A stretch of 64,000 nt of DNA, from contig CAJXNP010000006.1 in the NCBI GenBank assembly GCA_913057175.1, forward strand, positions 124,001 to 188,000. Direction: 5' to 3'. This DNA comes from an uncultured Cytophagales bacterium. GTDB lineage: Bacteria; Bacteroidota; Bacteroidia; Cytophagales; Cyclobacteriaceae. The notes beneath the pieces are model-generated. The model worked only from the letters and a program-made list of their open reading frames with translations, had not been told where the DNA came from and did no database searches. The translations under genes were made by a program, and so were the position numbers. Of this stretch, positions 35,267 to 44,142 are shown piece after piece. Numbering within the stretch: the first letter of the stretch is position 1; every line of letters begins with the position of its first letter.

Positions 35267-36043
35267 CTATAATCCTTTTACTTGAATATCATCAATACTG
35301 TATTTGTCACCAGGATTTCTGGATGCTGCCCTAATATGTAATTCCTGAATATTTCTGGCTCCGGGTAATGACCACCACCCTGGCCCAATACTTGGCCAAT
35401 ACCACCAGGACCCATCGGCAGCTTTGAAGTAAAGTGTAATCGGAACATCGCCTTTTACTTTTATTTCAGTAAGGTCAAAATTAATCCTTCCCCGTCCGCT
35501 TCTTTGCATGTAAAAAGCAAACCAATCGTCACCAAACATTGCGGTATGTTTATGATTGGGCTCAACTTCCGGAAAGGCAAATCCCGAAATATGATAGTGG
35601 TCTCCTGTGCCATAAGAGATAAAGTTTGTTCCGGGACCGTTACTCATCCATGCATAGCCCCATTCACCATAGCCTGTACTTTGAATATAACCAGGCCACG
35701 TTACAAATGTGCTTGAGCAAATACTTGGTACGTAGATGCATGCATCTTCATCTCCAAAATGGATATAAGTGGTTGGTCCTGCTACACGTGCACTGCTCTC
35801 ATCAAATGCTGCAAAATCTTCAGCCTTTTTCGCTCCCAACTTATCGATGGAGATAATGCTTTCTGGTGATTGAGGGTCTTGCTGAATAGCCTCAGGCGGG
35901 GTGAATTCATCGTAATTTCCTTCATCCGGATTCTTTTGTGGCTTTTCATCTTCCTTACATCCTGCAATGAAAAGCAGGCAAATGCTAATCAAAATAATTC
36001 CTGTACTCCGCAGTCTTCTAACTGATTTTTCAAAATTGTTCAT
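35267..36043 (-). CDS. Lipoprotein of unknown function, aromatic-rich
   Basis: A lipoprotein signal is present (LLFIAGCKEDEKP, Cys29), followed by an acidic Pro/Gln-rich linker (about 30-70). The remainder is a soluble domain rich in Trp, Tyr, His and Gly (SWWYWPSIGPGWWSLPG, GTGDHYHISGFAF). It ends with YSIDDIQVKGL, a common closing strand of beta-sandwich carbohydrate-binding-like modules. The fold guess is tentative and no ligand can be given. It is monocistronic and divergent from the MarR-like gene. Confidence 0.72.
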   Translation of the reverse strand: MNNFEKSVRRLRSTGIILISICLLFIAGCKEDEKPQKNPDEGNYDEFTPPEAIQQDPQSPESIISIDKLGAKKAEDFAAFDESSARVAGPTTYIHFGDEDACIYVPSICSSTFVTWPGYIQSTGYGEWGYAWMSNGPGTNFISYGTGDHYHISGFAFPEVEPNHKHTAMFGDDWFAFYMQRSGRGRINFDLTEIKVKGDVPITLYFKAADGSWWYWPSIGPGWWSLPGARNIQELHIRAASRNPGDKYSIDDIQVKGL

Positions 36044-36247
36044 GTTGTAATTGGTTTGGTTAATGATTGATTATGTAGGAAGTCAGTTTTTGAGGTTTAA
36101 TAGCAAGATCTCCTACTGGTAATTAGTGGGGGATAACAGAAAAGGTCTCCCATAAAGAATAAAAAATTTTGAATGAACAGGAATTATTTTTTTATTTCTA
36201 AATCGTAAATCCTAATAAAGAACCAATAAACAACAACCATACCTGTC

Positions 36248-36676
36248 ATGAAATACAAAGAACCTCCCATTGGATATTGGATCAAAAAAGCTGATGAATT
36301 ATTTACAAAAGGTATTAATGAAATACAATCCAAATTTGGACTGACGAGAACCAAATGGCAGATTATCAATAGCATCAGGGATAATGAGGAGATGACAAAA
36401 AAAGAACTGTTTGATTTGATGGAGCCGTTCACAAATAAGAAGGAAGTTGAAGAATTGTTGTTAAAGTTTTCATGGGATAATTTAATAGATATTGAAAAGG
36501 ATAAAATCAGGTTGACAGACGATGGGATTAAATTCCACACGGAATGTTTGGAACATCAAAAAATCTTTCGTCAAAAATGCATGCAGGATATACCCGAAAA
36601 AGATTACCAGGTTACACTCGAGGTGCTCAAAAAATTGGTAAATAATTTGAATTATCTGGAAGATAAAAAGATTTGA
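36248..36676 (+). CDS. MarR-like winged-helix regulator
   Basis: 142 residues with MarR-type layout: an N-terminal helix (IGYWIKKADELFTKGINEI), FGLTRTKWQIINSIRDNEEM, the winged-helix recognition region (TKKELFDLMEPFTNKKEVEE), the wing (NLIDIEKDKIRLTDDG) and a C-terminal dimer helix. It stands alone in a divergent intergenic region. Its target cannot be read from the sequence; the following DUF2236 gene is on the same strand about 110 bases on. Confidence 0.85.
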   Translation: MKYKEPPIGYWIKKADELFTKGINEIQSKFGLTRTKWQIINSIRDNEEMTKKELFDLMEPFTNKKEVEELLLKFSWDNLIDIEKDKIRLTDDGIKFHTECLEHQKIFRQKCMQDIPEKDYQVTLEVLKKLVNNLNYLEDKKI

Positions 36677-36785
36677 TTTGAATGCTTTAACATAAAGTTA
36701 AAATCAAGTAAAGCCGTGCTAACCCTTCTCATACAAAAAAATATTCCTTAACTTAATTCATGCTGTATTTTGAAGCACCGATGGT

Positions 36786-37931
36786 TTGAATTTTCGTGAT
36801 CAACTTTCTGATAATTATTTAGATCAAATGCGAATGGAAGGTGATCCACTTGCTGACCAGGTAATTACTGATATCATTGAGGAACATGGGCATGACAAAG
36901 CCCGGGAAGTTTTTAATGATCTTATTCGTGATATTGACCTTCCTATCTCACTACGCACACCCTCCCTGGAAGCTTATTTACAGGAAAGCCAATCAATTGG
37001 AAATTTGATTACCCAAAATGAGTTGAATAATTCATATATGTTGTTCATCGACCATGGGCCAAAAATGCTTCTCGCGCTTTTTTATAAATCATTGCCCCTG
37101 CTGTACACCAATGAAAAAGGAGCGAAGGTATTGATCAATACCGGGAGGCTGGCGCACAATGAAGAGAACATGGAAATATTTAGTAGAAGGATTGCGGAAA
37201 CCGGCCAGTTCCTGATGGATGTGCTGGATAATTTCGGATTGCGAATGGGAGGTGAAGGTATCAAATCAATTCAAAAAATCAGGTTAATTCATGCATCCGT
37301 TCGACATTTTGTTCAACAATCCAATTGGAAGAATGAAATCAATGGTGTGCCCATTAACCAGGAAGATTTAGTTTTAACCTTACTGACCTTTAGCAATTCA
37401 ATTCTCAGCAGCCTTGATCAATTAAAATTGCGCTATCCACAGGAACAAGCTGAAGCTTATCTAAAGCGATGGCAGGCAATTGGCATATTAATGGGTATCA
37501 GAAAGGAACTTATCCCTGTAAACCGGACAGATGCAGATTGGTTGTTGGAACGGATCTTAACCCGACAGGCAAAAGGTTCTCGGGAAGGAAAGACATTGAC
37601 GAAAGCGTTAATTTACTTTTCCAGGGAGACTATTCCGGGAAAAATATTTGATATAACTCCCAGGACACTTATCCAATTTTACGTAGGTGATAATTACGCG
37701 AAAATGTTAGGTGCCTATTCATGGTGGTATGTTATTGCCCGGTTTATCCCCGACGTTATTCTCAAGATATTTAATTTGGGAGAACATCTTGAAACAAAAA
37801 GCTCCAGGCTAAAATGGGTAGCGGATAAGTTATCCGTGTTGTTGGTGAAAGCGATGGTCAACTATTTTAATAGATACAAGGATAAAAGCTTTCAGGTTCG
37901 AAGTGAGTTGTTAATTAAATGGGGAGTGTAG
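36786..37931 (+). CDS. DUF2236 / MpaB-like oxygenase-family protein
   Basis: 381 residues matching the DUF2236 family (MpaB and latex-clearing-protein-like, heme b-type enzymes). Visible marks are MLLALFYKSLPLLYTNEKGA, RRIAETGQFLMDVL, and KIRLIHASVRHFV, where His in the last segment is the probable heme ligand region. No signal peptide is seen. The start is uncertain: the frame opens with a stop at 36771 and has no ATG before residue 15, so TTG at 36786 or ATG at 36828 must serve. An ATG at 36781 is out of frame and meets a stop at once, which hints at an old frameshift near the start. Confidence 0.78.
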   Translation: MNFRDQLSDNYLDQMRMEGDPLADQVITDIIEEHGHDKAREVFNDLIRDIDLPISLRTPSLEAYLQESQSIGNLITQNELNNSYMLFIDHGPKMLLALFYKSLPLLYTNEKGAKVLINTGRLAHNEENMEIFSRRIAETGQFLMDVLDNFGLRMGGEGIKSIQKIRLIHASVRHFVQQSNWKNEINGVPINQEDLVLTLLTFSNSILSSLDQLKLRYPQEQAEAYLKRWQAIGILMGIRKELIPVNRTDADWLLERILTRQAKGSREGKTLTKALIYFSRETIPGKIFDITPRTLIQFYVGDNYAKMLGAYSWWYVIARFIPDVILKIFNLGEHLETKSSRLKWVADKLSVLLVKAMVNYFNRYKDKSFQVRSELLIKWGV

Positions 37932-37986
37932 ATGATTATCATTCTAAACATTTTATAGAAACAAATCTTTTTGACACGCAATTAAC

Positions 37987-38427
37987 ATGACGGACAATAG
38001 AAATGAATTTCTCAGGCATACACTGGCTACAATTTTATACCGATTTGAAAAAGCGGTGAGAAAAACCAACAATCAATTTGGAAACTATGACGCAGGAAGT
38101 GGAGTCCGCTCTCCAATTGAAATCATCCACCATATGTTTCATGTCATGCAATTTTCTAAGGGGATGGTACTGGGCAAGGAGTTTGAAAAAGATATTCGGG
38201 AAGATCTATTGTTTCATACTGAAACCTCCAGATTTATTGACGAACTGAAAGAAATCGATCAGTTATTGGTACAAAAGGAACTGGGTGTTGAACAAACCAA
38301 TAGAATTTTGCAAGGTCCTTTCTCGGATGTTTTAACCCATATTGGACAGTTGTCGATGTTGCGAAGGATGAGTGGAGACCCGATTAGCAAAGAGGATTTT
38401 TCAGAAGCTCAAATTAGTAAACAATGA
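37987..38427 (+). CDS. DinB-superfamily-like protein
   Basis: 146 residues with a four-helix-bundle pattern. The segments RHTLATILYRFEKAVRK, IEIIHHMFHVMQFSKGM, and VLTHIGQLSMLRRMSGDPI match DinB-like proteins, with His in each at metal-binding positions. The substrate is unknown. It follows the DUF2236 gene in the same direction by 55 bases and may be in the same unit. Confidence 0.75.
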   Translation: MTDNRNEFLRHTLATILYRFEKAVRKTNNQFGNYDAGSGVRSPIEIIHHMFHVMQFSKGMVLGKEFEKDIREDLLFHTETSRFIDELKEIDQLLVQKELGVEQTNRILQGPFSDVLTHIGQLSMLRRMSGDPISKEDFSEAQISKQ

Positions 38428-38564
38428 GACCCCGAGTAAAAAGACATACTTTATCTTTTCACCTGGTATGATGCCTACATTGTGATAGGATTTATCCTAA
38501 AGATAAGATCTGTTAAGTAGTTGTGAGACAAAAGAAATTTATTCTGGATTTAGGCTCAGGTGCT

Positions 38565-39557
38565 TTATGCATAAGCCCCAATATTCATCGCATGTTTATT
38601 GTATTTATTCCTGTACTCAATAGGGGTGATGCCGGTAATTTTTTTAAAGATGGTTCGGAACGCTTTAGTATCTGTATATCCGATATCAAACATCACTTCA
38701 TTGATATTTTTTCGGCTGGTTTCAAACTGTCGCTTGGCAGATTCAATTTTTACCCGCTGTATGTACTCCAACACTGAATTGTTGGTGGCATTTTTGAATC
38801 TTCTCTCAAAACTCCTTCTTCCGACAGCTACTTTGTCTGCCAGCTCGTCTACACGGATTCTTTCATCGACATGTTTTTCAATGTATTCCTGGGCAGATTT
38901 CACTTCATCATCTTTATGCCGCTTTTGGCCTTTAAACATTGCAAATGCTGCCTGGCTATTTCTGTCAATGTCAATGGCAAAGTATTTTGATGCCATAATT
39001 GCCGTTTCACGATCTGTATATTTTTCTAACAGGTAAAGCAGAAGGTTCCAGTAGGAGTGAGCTCCTCCACTGGAATACAGCCTGTTTTCTTCCGTCACAA
39101 TGTTTCCATCAACCAGCTCAACTTCAGGAAATAGTTCTCTGAATTCATTGGTGAATCCCCAATGTGTGGAACATTTTTTTCCGTCAAGCAATCCGGTAGA
39201 AGCAAGCAAAAATGCTCCCACACAAAGTGAAGCTATTTCTGCTCCATTCGTATATTGTTTAACAATCCATGGAATGAGGTCACGATTGGCGTCTACGGCT
39301 TTCTCCAGATCTCCAAATAGGGCAGGTATGAATACCAGATCCGTTTTATCAACATCCTGGATTAACCGGTCTACGTGTACGGAAAAGACACCATCATTCA
39401 GCCTGATTTCTTTTTTGGCACCAACAAGCTGCACATTAAAAAGAGGAGCTTGTCCTGCTGATTCCAAAAATTGATTTACGGCGGTAAACAGATATCGGGG
39501 GTCGGCAATAGCTTGCATCACCGATGATTCCGGTACGAGAATCGATACATTTTTCAT
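38565..39557 (-). CDS. GlxA-type AraC-family regulator
   Basis: The N-terminal DJ-1/PfpI-like amidotransferase domain (about 1-190) has IASLCVGAFLLASTGLLDGK, with Cys at the nucleophile-elbow position. The C-terminal AraC HTH domain (about 220-322) shows RIRVDELADKVAVGRRSFER, RVKIESAKRQFETS and YTDTKAFRTIFKKITGITPI. Such proteins sense small molecules and activate nearby genes. Its target is unknown; the NIPSNAP gene starts divergently 150 bases away and is a candidate. Confidence 0.93.
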   Translation of the reverse strand: MKNVSILVPESSVMQAIADPRYLFTAVNQFLESAGQAPLFNVQLVGAKKEIRLNDGVFSVHVDRLIQDVDKTDLVFIPALFGDLEKAVDANRDLIPWIVKQYTNGAEIASLCVGAFLLASTGLLDGKKCSTHWGFTNEFRELFPEVELVDGNIVTEENRLYSSGGAHSYWNLLLYLLEKYTDRETAIMASKYFAIDIDRNSQAAFAMFKGQKRHKDDEVKSAQEYIEKHVDERIRVDELADKVAVGRRSFERRFKNATNNSVLEYIQRVKIESAKRQFETSRKNINEVMFDIGYTDTKAFRTIFKKITGITPIEYRNKYNKHAMNIGAYA

Positions 39558-39709
39558 GCTTAAATATAGGGAAATTCTTGTCGGGGTTCACCTTTAAGGT
39601 GTCACTTTTGAATAGTATGATTAGCGTTGCAATCCTGTTTTACCAGTCATGGAATTATTAAGGGGAATTCCAACTATTGTTTGTAAATTATGCGTCAAAT
39701 AAAAGAAGG

Positions 39710-40483
39710 ATGAAAACATTATTTGTGGCTTTAGTATTAGTTCTGAGCCAAATGATTGCTGTTGGCCAGGACCAGCAGGAATACTACCAATTAAAAAAAT
39801 ACACCATCAATTCCGAGTATCAGGAGAAAATTGTAGATGATTTTCTAGAAAAGGCCTATTTACCGGCTTTGCATCGGTTAGGAATTGAAAACATAGGAGT
39901 TTTTAAACCTGTTGAAAATAAATCAGATTCATTGACTCACATTTATGTACTTATACCATTCTCAACATTGGATCAGTATGCTGAATTGGATTCCAAACTG
40001 GCGAGTGACGCAAAGTTTCAAAAAGATGGAAGCGGGTACCTGGAATTGCCCAATGAAAACCCTGCCTATGAGCGTATGGAATCGACATTATTGATTGCCT
40101 TTGAAGATATGCCGCAAATGAGAAAACCTGATTTCGCTACCGAACGAAAAAGCAGGGTGTACGAACTTAGGAGCTATGAATCAGCAACTGAAAAGCTTGG
40201 TGAAAATAAAGTAGATATGTTTAATGCAGGAGGGGAAATTACCTTGTTCGAGAACCTTGGCTTTAATGCCGTATTTTACGGGAAAGTCATTTCCGGCTCA
40301 TCCATGCCCAACCTGATGTATATGACGACCTTTTCTGACAAGGAAAGCAGAGATGCACACTGGAAGCAATTTGTTGAATCACCAGTATGGATCAAAATGA
40401 AAAGTCTTCCAAAATACGATATTGGGAATGTTTCACATATTGACATTCATTTTCTTTACCCGACGGAGTATTCTGATTATTGA
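39710..40483 (+). CDS. Exported NIPSNAP-family protein
   Basis: I chose the ATG at 39710, preceded by AAAAGAAGG, over an upstream TTG at 39677, as it begins a proper signal peptide (MKTLFVALVLVLSQMIAVGQ). The protein has two NIPSNAP-like dimeric ferredoxin domains: YYQLKKYTINSEYQEKIVDD, YLPALHRLGIENIGVFKPVE, and later RVYELRSYES and LGFNAVFYGKVISG. The last domain ends with SPVWIKMKSLP. The family occurs widely in Bacteroidota with unknown function. It is divergent from the GlxA-like regulator. Confidence 0.88.
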   Translation: MKTLFVALVLVLSQMIAVGQDQQEYYQLKKYTINSEYQEKIVDDFLEKAYLPALHRLGIENIGVFKPVENKSDSLTHIYVLIPFSTLDQYAELDSKLASDAKFQKDGSGYLELPNENPAYERMESTLLIAFEDMPQMRKPDFATERKSRVYELRSYESATEKLGENKVDMFNAGGEITLFENLGFNAVFYGKVISGSSMPNLMYMTTFSDKESRDAHWKQFVESPVWIKMKSLPKYDIGNVSHIDIHFLYPTEYSDY

Positions 40484-40540
40484 TGAATAGTGTTATATAA
40501 ATTAAAATTAGAATATATAATCAACATTCCTCTTCTCAGT

Positions 40541-40571
40541 TTTCCCAAAACCAATAGCCTTCCTATATTTG
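40541..40571 (+). promoter_or_regulatory. Candidate Bacteroidota promoter of tyrS
   Basis: TTTC (40541) and TATATTTG (40564-40571, matching TAnnTTTG) are 19 bases apart, the normal spacing of the primary sigma factor in this phylum. Transcription would start about 20 bases ahead of the tyrS ATG. Confidence 0.55.
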
Positions 40572-40596
40572 CCCCGCCATTTATAAGTTGACGGAA

Positions 40597-41886
40597 ATGA
40601 CGAAAGATTTTATTGCTGAATTGCAGTGGAGGGGAATGATCCACGATGTTATGCCAGGTACACAGGAACAATTTCAAAAGGAAATGACCACAGCCTACAT
40701 CGGTTTTGACCCAACGGCGGATTCGCTTCATATCGGTAACCTGGTGCAGATCATGGTACTGGTCCACCTTCAGAAAGCGGGCCATAAGCCAGTGGCATTA
40801 CTCGGAGGAGCTACTGGAATGGTGGGAGATCCTTCAGGAAAATCAAAGGAAAGAAATCTTTTATCGGAAGATATTTTACAGCACAATCTCTCTTGTGTAA
40901 AAGCTCAGCTCGAAAAGTTCCTTGATTTTGACTCTGGACTAAATTCTGCTGAATTGGTCAATAACTATGATTGGTTCAGGGAGTTCTCGTTCCTTGATTT
41001 TATCCGCGATGTGGGAAAGCACATTACTGTCAATTACATGATGGCGAAGGACTCCGTTAAAAACAGGCTTGATACAGGGATGTCATTTACGGAATTCAGC
41101 TATCAACTGGTGCAGGGGTATGATTTCTATTATTTATACAAAAATAACAACTGCAAGGTGCAGCTGGGCGGCTCCGATCAATGGGGTAACATTGTTACCG
41201 GAACCGAGCTGATCAGAAGGATGGATGGCGGCGAAGCGTTTGCGGTGACTTCCCCACTTGTGAGGAAAGCTGATGGAACTAAATTTGGAAAAACGGAAGA
41301 GGGAAACATCTGGCTGGACAAGGAAAAAACTACACCTTACAAATTTTATCAATACTGGATCAATTCTTCCGATGAAGATGTCAAGAACTATATCCGGATC
41401 TTTTCAATGAAAGGGAAGGGTGAGATTGAATCGCTGGAGAAAGAACACGATCAGGCTCCTCATTTGCGGATACTTCAGAAGGCATTGGCGGAAGAAATAA
41501 CTGTTCGCGTTCATTCAACGGAAGATTATGAAATGGCTGTGAAAGCTTCGCAGATCCTTTTTGGAAAATCTACAACAGAAGACCTGGCAAATATCAATGA
41601 AAGTACCCTTCTTAGTGTCTTTGAAGGAGTACCAAAAATCGATATTTCTAAGGATAAGTTGGGAAGTGCAAGCGATATTGTTACATTTTTATCTGAAACT
41701 ACCGGTGGTGAGATATTTCCATCAAAAGGCGAAGCTCGCAGGATGATCCAGGGTGGTGGCGTTAGTGTGAACAAAGAAAAGATCCAATCCATCGATACCA
41801 AACCTGAATTCAATTTACTACAAGAGAAATATTTACTAGTGCAAAAAGGAAAGAAGAACTACTATCTGGTGGAAATAAAAGTGTAA
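40597..41886 (+). CDS. tyrS: Tyrosyl-tRNA synthetase
   Basis: Class I aminoacyl-tRNA synthetase that charges tRNA-Tyr. The HIGH motif is HIGN at about residue 45 ([12 protein letters not shown]), and the KMSKS equivalent is KFGKT near 230 ([12 protein letters not shown]), normal for the bacterial TyrS. A C-terminal S4 RNA-binding domain follows ([18 protein letters not shown]). I chose the ATG at 40597; a TTG nine bases upstream in frame is possible but less likely. Length is standard. It is monocistronic. Confidence 0.97.
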   Translation: MTKDFIAELQWRGMIHDVMPGTQEQFQKEMTTAYIGFDPTADSLHIGNLVQIMVLVHLQKAGHKPVALLGGATGMVGDPSGKSKERNLLSEDILQHNLSCVKAQLEKFLDFDSGLNSAELVNNYDWFREFSFLDFIRDVGKHITVNYMMAKDSVKNRLDTGMSFTEFSYQLVQGYDFYYLYKNNNCKVQLGGSDQWGNIVTGTELIRRMDGGEAFAVTSPLVRKADGTKFGKTEEGNIWLDKEKTTPYKFYQYWINSSDEDVKNYIRIFSMKGKGEIESLEKEHDQAPHLRILQKALAEEITVRVHSTEDYEMAVKASQILFGKSTTEDLANINESTLLSVFEGVPKIDISKDKLGSASDIVTFLSETTGGEIFPSKGEARRMIQGGGVSVNKEKIQSIDTKPEFNLLQEKYLLVQKGKKNYYLVEIKV

Positions 41887-42302
41887 AATTATCAATTTTT
41901 GACCCCAAATTTCTTTGAAGGATTATACCGAATTGCAAAGTAATTGTGTAGAGGTTCAAAAAGGTTTTTCCCCTCCGCCTTCAGACTTTGGATTTCCGTC
42001 TCTTGACTTCCAACTTTGCTTCCGGTCCTATGTTTTCTATAACTCAGCTTGCAAGAATTTAACCCAAATTTGTTCATAGGTATTTCAAGAATTTATATCG
42101 ACGTTGTTCATTTGATATCTACATTTTCATCTATTATTTGATACATTTCGTAATTCTTTATTGGGTGTACACTATTTCATTGATTTAATAATCAATCGAA
42201 ATGGATGTTGTAATCGAATGATTTCGAATTAATTGAATTTCTTCAGTAATATTTATCTTACGAATAAATCAACTCGTTTTACTTACAGCTAAAAAAAATA
42301 AT
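41887..42302. other. Intergenic region with repeat modules
   Basis: No gene is seen. 41946-42028 holds GTAGAGGTTCAAAAAGGTTT, CCTCCGCCTTCAGACTTTGG, and TCTTGACTTCCAACTTTGC, which are variants of the composite repeat (ACAAAG and GACTTCC modules) seen at 47049-47377. The rest is AT-rich and probably holds the promoter of the next gene. Confidence 0.5.
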
Positions 42303-42659
42303 ATGGCAACTCTCGCAGATTACATCGTCATAAATGATGCAGAATTCGCATTAAATCCTGGTGAAACACAAAGTTTTTTTGACCCAATCCCTGAAGACCT
42401 AGTAATTGGTACCAATCGTGGTAAACCCATTCTTGCATTCAGAGCTCGGGCAACTCCTTCAGGAGGTTCTTTTGTAGTAGAAGTAAATGATAATCAAATA
42501 TATAGTGATTCACTTTCAAGTGGAGATGTGCGAGTAGTTTGGGAGGCTTTTCCAGGAACTATTTTAAATCCCGGAATCAACAATTCAGTTCAATTTCGAG
42601 CCACCAAAAATAAAGTATGGTTTGCAGATGTCATTTTGTGGTTCCAAAGACATCAGTAG
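42303..42659 (+). CDS. Small beta-rich protein, not recognised
   Basis: 118 residues, no signal peptide and no membrane helix. Secondary structure looks like beta strands: KPILAFRARATPSGGSFVVE, VNDNQIYSDSLSSGDVRVVW, NNSVQFRATKNKVWFADVIL. Its size and layout recall single beta-sandwich or jelly-roll modules, but I cannot name a family. It stands alone between two repeat-bearing gaps, so it may be recently acquired. The ATG at 42303 is preceded by an A-rich tract typical of this phylum. Confidence 0.65.
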   Translation: MATLADYIVINDAEFALNPGETQSFFDPIPEDLVIGTNRGKPILAFRARATPSGGSFVVEVNDNQIYSDSLSSGDVRVVWEAFPGTILNPGINNSVQFRATKNKVWFADVILWFQRHQ

Positions 42660-42837
42660 AATACAGGCAAGTATAAGAACTTCCATAGTGGTAACATCTG
42701 TAGGCTTCGGAGTATTGGCTATTACATTTGAGCGATAATCCCCTTCTCAAAAAAATAGAAGAAGGAATAATAGAGTAACAGCATATCTTTTGTACAAAAT
42801 TGCACATTTAAATATCTGAATCTAAACCCCTTTAAAG

Positions 42838-42925
42838 GGATATGTCGCAAAAAATTACAAAGGAGTGACACAGAGGTTTGCAAAGAATATTTCTTTTGAC
42901 CCCCAACTTCCTACTTCAGGCATCC
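42838..42925. repeat. Composite-repeat fragment
   Basis: GTCGCAAAAAATTACAAAGG, then AGTGACACAGAGGTTTGCAA and CCCCCAACTTCCTACTTCAG carry the ACAAAG/CAGAGG and ACTTCC modules of the dispersed repeat, just downstream of the stop of the MDR gene. Confidence 0.5.
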
Positions 42926-42935
42926 ATCCCCTGCC

Positions 42936-43898
42936 TTACACACTAATCACCACTTTTCCTATATGATTTCCGGATGCATAATATCTGAACGCCTCCTGGA
43001 TCTTATTCAAAGGAAAAACTTTATCGATCACCGGTTTGACAACATCCTTTTCGAAAAGATCGGTCAGGAAGTTGAGATCCTTATTCGGTTCATGGGCCAG
43101 GATGCCCAGTTTTTTTCCATTTGATTCTGATAATAATGGGCCAAGAACCATAGATTGAATGATGGATTTTCCCGTTCCACCAACCATTACAAATTTTCCG
43201 GTAGAGGTTAAGGACTGTTTGTATTCGTAAATTGATCGATTGGCTACCGGGTCTAATATCAAATCGTATTTTCTTCCGTTTTGGACAAAGTCTTCTTTTT
43301 TGTAATCGATAGTATGATCTGCACCAATAGATGCTGCCAATTCTAATTTGTCGCTGCTATCAACAGCAGTAACTTCCGCTCCGTAATATTTTGCGAGTTG
43401 AACGGCAAATGTTCCCACGCCACCGCCGGCACCATTTATCAGGACTTGGTGCCCCGGTTTTATTTTTCCTTTATCCCGAATACCTTGCAAGGCCATTACC
43501 CCCGCTTGAGGATAGGCAGCTGCCTCTTCAAATGACATCTCACTGGATTTCAACGCCAATGAATTTTCTTCGACACATACATATTCCGCATATCCACCCC
43601 AGCCGGAATTGCACAGGTCACCAAACACGGCATCTCCGGGTTGGAATTTGGTAACAGATTCGCCCACTGCTTCCACACGACCCGCAATATCTGCCCCGGG
43701 TATTTTACATTTTGGTTTGAACAGCCCCCACATTCGGATGATATATGGTTTTCCTCTTACCATATCCCAATCCCACGAGTTGATAGAGGCAGCATGAACC
43801 CTTACCAGGACTTCATTGTCATTTGGAACAGGTGTGTCTACTTCTTTGAGACGTAATACATCCGGTGATCCGTATTCGTGATAGACAATTGCTTTCAT
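42936..43898 (-). CDS. Zinc-less MDR dehydrogenase / quinone-oxidoreductase-like
   Basis: 320 residues of the medium-chain dehydrogenase family: N-terminal MKAIVYHEYGSPDVLRLKEV, NSWDWDMVRGKP, GADIAGRVEAVGESVTKFQP, and the NAD(P)-binding Rossmann turn GHQVLINGAGGGVGTFAVQL. There is no clear set of four structural-zinc Cys, so it belongs to the quinone-oxidoreductase-like branch. It is a tandem paralogue of the gene at 44143-45147 (GQKVLINGSSGGVGLFSIQI), with a small HMA-like frame between them. The substrate is unknown. Confidence 0.92.
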   Translation of the reverse strand: MKAIVYHEYGSPDVLRLKEVDTPVPNDNEVLVRVHAASINSWDWDMVRGKPYIIRMWGLFKPKCKIPGADIAGRVEAVGESVTKFQPGDAVFGDLCNSGWGGYAEYVCVEENSLALKSSEMSFEEAAAYPQAGVMALQGIRDKGKIKPGHQVLINGAGGGVGTFAVQLAKYYGAEVTAVDSSDKLELAASIGADHTIDYKKEDFVQNGRKYDLILDPVANRSIYEYKQSLTSTGKFVMVGGTGKSIIQSMVLGPLLSESNGKKLGILAHEPNKDLNFLTDLFEKDVVKPVIDKVFPLNKIQEAFRYYASGNHIGKVVISV

Positions 43899-43913
43899 CA
43901 GGTCAATTTATTC

Positions 43914-44132
43914 TTAGCAATTTAAAACTTCGCAATTGAACCCACAGGTTCTGATCATATCTATAACATCCTTTTCTTTTAGTTTTTCTGATGCTTCTAT
44001 TCGCAAAACGTGATCAATATCCTCAATATCAACTGACCAATCCCAAATGACAGAATGTTTGTTAATAACCTGTTTGATCCGGTTGAGCTTTTGTTGCGAT
44101 CTGATATTCGTTTTAAAAATCAAAATATTCAT
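43914..44132 (-). CDS. Small HMA-like domain protein lacking CxxC
   Basis: I take the ATG at 44132, giving 72 residues, as the longer frame would overlap the MDR gene. The pattern MNILIFKTNIRSQQKLNRIK, then VINKHSVIWDWSVDIEDIDH, VLRIEASEKL and IDMIRTCGFNCEVL is that of a heavy-metal-associated (ferredoxin-like) domain. The metal-binding CxxC near residue 10 is replaced by TNIRS, so it probably does not bind metal in the usual way. It lies between two paralogous MDR genes in the same direction. Confidence 0.72.
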   Translation of the reverse strand: MNILIFKTNIRSQQKLNRIKQVINKHSVIWDWSVDIEDIDHVLRIEASEKLKEKDVIDMIRTCGFNCEVLNC

Positions 44133-44142
44133 AACGAGAAGA

